A stretch of DNA of 8,928 nucleotides, from NCBI GenBank assembly GCA_046262635.1, contig JBHEMK010000172.1, positions 1-8,928 of the forward strand, written 5' to 3'. The stretch comes from JBHEMK01 sp046262635 (GTDB taxonomy: Bacteria > Actinomycetota > Thermoleophilia > Gaiellales > Gaiellaceae). Shown here piece by piece: positions 5,370 to 8,928 of this stretch (positions are counted from its first letter, which is position 1; every line of letters begins with the position of its first letter). The position numbers and the translations under genes were made by a program. The notes under the pieces are model-generated. The model did no database searches. It saw only the letters and a program-made list of their open reading frames with translations, and was not told where the DNA came from.

Positions 5370-8042
5370 TCAGGCTGCGCTGAGCACCCGCAGGCACGCG
5401 GCCACGACGTTGCCGTCGAACTGGGTTCCCGCCCCCTGCTCGAGCCGGCGCCGGGCCTCGGCAGCCGAGAGCCGCCTGCGATAGGGACGGTCAGTCGTCA
5501 TGGCATGAAACGCGTCGCAGACAAAGATGATGCGCGACTCGAGCGGAATCTCGTCGCCGACCTTTTGATCGGGATAGCCGGCGCCGTCCCACCTCTCGTG
5601 GCAGTGCCGGACGATCGGGCGGACTTCCTCGAGCCGCTCGATCGGCGCGATGATCTTCTCCCCCAGCTCGGGGTGCTTCTCGATGATCGCCCGCTCCTCG
5701 GCCGTGAGCCGGCCCGGCTTCGAGAGGATCGTGGCCGGAATTCCGATCTTGCCGATGTCGTGAAAGAGCGCCCCGAGCTCGAGCCGCTTCAGGGCCTGCG
5801 ATTCGAGCCCGAGCTCAACGCCCACCTTCAGGGACAGGTCGGTGATCCAGCGCGCGTGGGATGACGTGTACTCGTCGTTCGCCTCGAGCGCGTTGGCAAG
5901 CGCCTCGACCGTGGAGATGAACGTCTGCTCGAGGCTCTCGAAGTTGCCCGCATTCGCGATCGCGAGCTTCGCCTGGTGCGCGAGCCCACCGAGCAGCAGC
6001 AGCTCTCGCTCACCAAAATGCTCCTCGATGCCCGCGGACACGGCGGCGACGATGCAGCCGCGGCGTCCGCCGTCGAGGGAGATCGGCGCAACGGCGAACT
6101 GCGTGTCCGGAAACAGGGGCTCGTGCTCGATCCGCCCGTACGCCGGCCCGGCGAGCAACACCGGCTCCATCGACTCGAACAGCTGGGAGGCCTCCGCCGA
6201 CTGCAGGCGGCGCTCCTTGATCTGCGCGACCTCCTCATCCGTATACCCCCAGAAGGCGCGGCTCCGGATCGCGCCGCCCAGGTTCTCCTGGAGCCAGATC
6301 GAGGTTCGCGGAGAGCCGAGCAGAGACGCCGTGAGCGCGACGACACGTCCGAGGATCTCATCGAGTCGGTCCGACGTGGCGAGCTCGCGACTGAATGCCA
6401 GCAGCGCCGTGGCGCTCTCGGCCTCGCGGCGGGCCTCCTCGAAGAGGCGTGCGTTCTCGAGCGCGACGGCCGCGTGGCCGGCAAGCACCTCGAGCAGACG
6501 GACGTCGTCCTCGTCGAACTGGTCGAGCCCGAGCTTGGAGATGACGATCACCCCGTTGACGTGGCTGCCGTAGCCAAGCGGCACGGCGAGGAGGGACTCC
6601 TCGATGATGGGTGTCCCGGGGATGCGGGCCGCGAAGGCGCACGAGGCGGCATCGCCGATCAGCGTCGACTGACCCGACTGCGCGGCCCTGCCGGTGATGC
6701 CCTCGCCGATCTTGCAGCGAAGCGCCTCCATCGCCGAGCCCTTCGTGCCGGACGTGAAGTCGCCGCGGAATGCAATCGGCACCAGATCTTCGCCCTCCAC
6801 GACGAACACGCGACAGTTGTGATAGTCGAGCAGGGATCGGAGTTCGTTCGCGATCACCGTTCCGAGCTCTCGGACATCGTTCAGCCGGCTGAGCTTGCCC
6901 GCGACGCTCTGGAGCATCTTCATGTGCGCGATCGAGCGCACGTCGCGCGCCCGGAGCGAGTCGCTCGCCTCTGGCCGTTCGGAGGTCTCGTCGTCGAAGC
7001 AGACGATGCCGTTCTTGCCGCGCGCCTTGGCGGTCATCATCGCGGCCTCGGCGCAGGCGACGAGCTCGCGGGGATTCATCGCGTGCTCAGGCCCGAGCGC
7101 GACGCCGACCGAGAGGGTCACGGGACCGACGGGCGGCGAGTCGACGGCGGCCACACGCTCGACGAGCCGCTCCGCCAGGCGCAGGGCGCGCTCGTGGCTC
7201 GACGACTCCATGATCAGGCCGAACTCCTCGCCGCCGAGCCGGCAGACGATGTCGCCACCACGGACCGCTCCGCGCAACGTGTCGGCGAGCAGCCGTAGCA
7301 ACTCGTCGCCCACGCCATGACCGTGGACGTCGTTGACCTGCTTGAAATCGTCGATGTCGAGCATCAGGACCGCGATCGGCGCGTGCGTGCGGCTCGAGTT
7401 CTGGAGCGCGCGGCGCAGTCGCTCGTGGAAGACGCGATGGTTGTAGAGGCCGGTCAGCGAGTCGGTCTGAGCTTGGTGCTCGAGGCGCGCACGGGTCTGT
7501 GCGTTATCAAGGGCGAGAGCGGCTGCGTCGCCGAAGCGCTGCGCGAGCTCGAACTCGCGCTCGTCGAAGGAGGCCTCCTCACCGAGCCGGTAGATGTTCA
7601 GGACGCCCTTGATCGCCGAGCGGGCGATCAGAGGCACCGAGATCAGCGCCTCCGGCTCGTTCTCGGGCGTGCCCGGAACCGTCTTGACACGCGGATCGAG
7701 GTGAGCGTCGTTGACGAGCACCGGCTCGCGTCGCGATGCCGCCCAGCCCGTGATCCCCTGGTCGAAGGGAACCCGCGCCTTCATGATCTCGCCGGCCCAC
7801 TCGTCGCGTGCGAGGACGGGCACGAGCAGCTGCTGCGCCTCCTCGGCTTCGTAGATCGTCAGCGTGTCGTGAGGGATCAGCTCGGTGAGCGTGTCCGCGA
7901 TTCGGTCGAGCAGGGAGTCGAGGCTCTGCTCGGCGAGGATGTCGTGGAAGACGTCCGCCAGGCGGCGGTACGACTCGACGAGCCCCTCGAGCGAGGCTTC
8001 GTCGGGGCGCTCCACGGGCAGAAGCTTCAGGGATGCCGTCAT
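5370..8042 (-). CDS. Multi-GAF diguanylate cyclase / HD-GYP phosphodiesterase (bifunctional cyclic-di-GMP protein)
   Basis: This is a soluble, cytoplasmic signalling protein of 890 residues with no membrane segment. Domains in order: GAF1 (about 35-180), GGDEF (about 190-352), GAF2 (about 378-535), GAF3 (about 545-700) and HD-GYP (about 707-890). The GGDEF domain opens with TDSLTGLYNHRVF, carries LDIDDFKQVND and an intact GGEEF active site (270-274), and has an RxxD product-inhibition site (R261-D264) exactly five residues ahead, so it is predicted to make cyclic-di-GMP from GTP with feedback control. The HD-GYP domain has HDIGKIGIP (His761, Asp762), WDGAGYP (GYP at 822-824) and CDAFHAMTTDRPYR, and is predicted to hydrolyse cyclic-di-GMP; the usual HHE motif reads Cys814-His815-Glu816. 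The three GAF domains presumably sense small ligands or redox state; ligands are unknown. I chose ATG 8042; an in-frame TTG at 8057 would add five residues. Neither has a strong ribosome binding site. It is divergent from the UdgX gene. Confidence 0.95.
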   Translation of the reverse strand: MTASLKLLPVERPDEASLEGLVESYRRLADVFHDILAEQSLDSLLDRIADTLTELIPHDTLTIYEAEEAQQLLVPVLARDEWAGEIMKARVPFDQGITGWAASRREPVLVNDAHLDPRVKTVPGTPENEPEALISVPLIARSAIKGVLNIYRLGEEASFDEREFELAQRFGDAAALALDNAQTRARLEHQAQTDSLTGLYNHRVFHERLRRALQNSSRTHAPIAVLMLDIDDFKQVNDVHGHGVGDELLRLLADTLRGAVRGGDIVCRLGGEEFGLIMESSSHERALRLAERLVERVAAVDSPPVGPVTLSVGVALGPEHAMNPRELVACAEAAMMTAKARGKNGIVCFDDETSERPEASDSLRARDVRSIAHMKMLQSVAGKLSRLNDVRELGTVIANELRSLLDYHNCRVFVVEGEDLVPIAFRGDFTSGTKGSAMEALRCKIGEGITGRAAQSGQSTLIGDAASCAFAARIPGTPIIEESLLAVPLGYGSHVNGVIVISKLGLDQFDEDDVRLLEVLAGHAAVALENARLFEEARREAESATALLAFSRELATSDRLDEILGRVVALTASLLGSPRTSIWLQENLGGAIRSRAFWGYTDEEVAQIKERRLQSAEASQLFESMEPVLLAGPAYGRIEHEPLFPDTQFAVAPISLDGGRRGCIVAAVSAGIEEHFGERELLLLGGLAHQAKLAIANAGNFESLEQTFISTVEALANALEANDEYTSSHARWITDLSLKVGVELGLESQALKRLELGALFHDIGKIGIPATILSKPGRLTAEERAIIEKHPELGEKIIAPIERLEEVRPIVRHCHERWDGAGYPDQKVGDEIPLESRIIFVCDAFHAMTTDRPYRRRLSAAEARRRLEQGAGTQFDGNVVAACLRVLSAA

Positions 8043-8184
8043 ACTCTGGACTGCCAATTCGATTGAGTTCGGGTCTGCAGAACTTCTCCTTCACGGCGGT
8101 GAACGCGAACACATGGTCGCCCGATCGGCCACGGGACGAATCCCCCGAGCGAGGGAGTTGGCTTCATCGGGGTCGATCTCCGGC
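8043..8184. promoter_or_regulatory. Shared upstream region of two divergent genes
   Basis: These 142 bases separate the start codons of the cyclic-di-GMP gene (leftward) and UdgX (rightward) and must hold the promoter of each unless the true starts differ. I could not pick convincing -35/-10 pairs: a TTGAGT at 8063-8068 has no good -10 partner. An inverted repeat GTTC-N9-GAAC is present at 8067-8083 and a GATC-centred palindrome CCGATCGG near 8121-8128. No ribosome binding site for UdgX is strong. Confidence 0.4.
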
Positions 8185-8799
8185 ATGAGCGCTGCCCCGT
8201 ACGTGCCCGCGCGCCCGAGCCTCCCGAAGCTGAGGGATGCGGCGTCAGGCTGCCGAGGGTGCCACCTCTGGGAAGGCGGCACCCAGACGGTCTTCGGGGA
8301 GGGCACCCAGGGCGCCGAGGTGATGCTGGTCGGGGAGCAGCCGGGCGATCAGGAGGACAAGGAGGGGCGGCCGTTCGTCGGCCCGTCCGGCCGGCTGCTC
8401 GATCGTGCGCTCGATCAGGCCGGCATCGATCGTTCGCGGACGTACGTCACGAACGCCGTGAAGCACTTCAAGTGGGAGCCGCGAGGGAAGAGGCGCATCC
8501 ATGCGAAGCCGAACTGGACGGAGCTGGCCGCGTGCCGGCCGTGGCTCGAGGCGGAGCTGAAGGTTGTCAAGCCGCGCATCATCGTCTGCCTCGGCGCCAC
8601 GGCCGCCCAGGCGCTGCTCGGCAAGCAGTTCCGGGTAACGCAGCACCGGGGCGAATGGGTCGATTCCGAGCTCGCGGCGCGCGTGACCGCCACAGTCCAT
8701 CCCGCGGCGATCCTCCGCCAGCGGGCCGAGGAGTCCCGTCAGGCGGAATTCGCGTCGCTCGTCGCCGATCTTGATCTCGTCGCAGCGGCGCTCGGGTAG
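8185..8799 (+). CDS. udgX: UdgX-type uracil-DNA glycosylase (Fe-S, covalent uracil-DNA binding)
   Basis: This 204-residue protein belongs to the uracil-DNA glycosylase superfamily (family 4-like). It removes uracil that arises in DNA from cytosine deamination or dUTP incorporation. Motif A GEQPGD is at residues 50-55 and the motif B region HPAAILR at 172-178. Four cysteines (C23-x2-C26, C117-x17-C135) have the spacing of the 4Fe-4S cluster ligands in this superfamily. The decisive feature is the loop GKRRIHAKP, with KRRIH at 102-106: this insertion distinguishes UdgX from ordinary family 4 enzymes. In Mycobacterium smegmatis UdgX the His of KRRIH attacks the sugar and leaves the enzyme covalently joined to the abasic DNA (established knowledge); His106 is the counterpart here. 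The length is normal and complete. ATG 8185 is chosen; an in-frame TTG at 8158 preceded by GAGGGAG is possible and would add nine residues. No SOS box is visible upstream. Its divergent neighbour gives no functional clue. Confidence 0.93.
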   Translation: MSAAPYVPARPSLPKLRDAASGCRGCHLWEGGTQTVFGEGTQGAEVMLVGEQPGDQEDKEGRPFVGPSGRLLDRALDQAGIDRSRTYVTNAVKHFKWEPRGKRRIHAKPNWTELAACRPWLEAELKVVKPRIIVCLGATAAQALLGKQFRVTQHRGEWVDSELAARVTATVHPAAILRQRAEESRQAEFASLVADLDLVAAALG

Positions 8800-8877
8800 C
8801 GCTCACCGCCTCTTCCTGCAGCTCGAGCCGAACACGGCCCACCGTTCCTCCCAGCAGCCCTAGCCTAGTCCTCCGTC

Positions 8878-8928
8878 TCAGAAGTCGGTTGTTTGGTTTG
8901 CTTTGGCGAGCACCTGCTCGGCGGTCTT
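8878..8928 (-). CDS. Possible 3' end of a minus-strand gene (partial)
   Basis: Reading leftward from the right edge, one minus-strand frame gives the protein-like C-terminus KTAEQVLAKANQTTDF followed by TGA at 8878-8880. Only 16 codons are visible and the gene would begin beyond the window. A second minus frame also stays open for 20 codons and ends PKQTKQPTSETED, so the choice of frame is uncertain. If real, the gene is convergent with UdgX across 78 bases that hold no clear terminator. No function can be given. Confidence 0.25.
   Translation of the reverse strand, partial: KTAEQVLAKANQTTDF

Noticed and set aside
5976..7298. Long plus-strand open frame (440 codons) opposite the cyclic-di-GMP gene
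   Set aside because: It lies wholly antisense to the GAF/GGDEF/HD-GYP gene and has low-complexity charged composition with no recognisable motif.
8067..8083. GTTC-N9-GAAC as an SOS (LexA) box for UdgX
   Set aside because: The actinobacterial LexA site has GAAC first and GTTC second with four bases between; here the order is inverted and the spacing is nine.
7579..8112. Minus-strand open frame beginning MFAFTAVKEKF upstream of the cyclic-di-GMP gene
   Set aside because: After about 30 codons it runs out of frame through the GAF1 domain and becomes Arg/Ala/Pro-rich; the GAF1 frame is plainly the real one.
7885..8184. Upstream extension of the UdgX open frame
   Set aside because: The extra 100 codons overlap the divergent cyclic-di-GMP gene, are Ser/Arg-rich and precede a family-typical start at ATG 8185.

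Overview
The window is GC-rich throughout and its genes prefer G or C in the third codon position, which suggests a high-GC actinobacterium. The style of the cyclic-di-GMP protein (several GAF domains, a GGDEF domain and a C-terminal HD-GYP domain with a CHERWDGAGYP motif) and the presence of a UdgX-type uracil-DNA glycosylase fit Actinomycetota, perhaps Thermoleophilia (Gaiellales or Solirubrobacterales). The taxonomic placement is inference from composition and protein style; there is no rRNA or other marker gene.

Layout. Bases 1-268 contain no gene I can call with confidence; short competing open frames are present on both strands. A plus-strand block follows: a 427-residue, highly charged coiled-coil protein of unknown function (269-1552), then two ABC exporter half-transporters (1600-3366 and 3356-5110) that overlap by 11 bases. 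The two transporters carry complementary motif defects: the first has Asp in place of the Walker B Glu and Gln in place of the switch His but an intact LSGGQ, while the second has intact Walker B Glu and His but a degenerate LSAGE signature. This is the arrangement of an asymmetric heterodimeric exporter with one consensus and one degenerate ATP site. A 259-base convergent spacer (5111-5369) with two small hairpins separates this block from a large minus-strand gene (5370-8042).

That minus-strand gene encodes a soluble multidomain cyclic-di-GMP protein, GAF-GGDEF-GAF-GAF-HD-GYP, with an intact GGEEF active site, an intact RxxD inhibitory site and a nearly intact HD-GYP site. It could therefore both make and degrade cyclic-di-GMP. 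It is divergently arranged, across a 142-base shared upstream region, from a plus-strand gene (8185-8799) for UdgX, the Fe-S uracil-DNA glycosylase that becomes covalently attached to uracil-DNA; the diagnostic KRRIH loop is present. The last bases may hold the 3' end of a minus-strand gene.

The transporter pair is a clear functional unit and the coiled-coil gene may be co-transcribed with it. I see no sequence evidence linking the transporter, the cyclic-di-GMP protein and UdgX to one another. Nothing here clearly marks a mobile element, CRISPR array or structured RNA, and I did not find a convincing new multi-gene system. The most noteworthy items are the UdgX, the bifunctional cyclic-di-GMP architecture with its Cys-for-His substitution, and the orphan coiled-coil protein.
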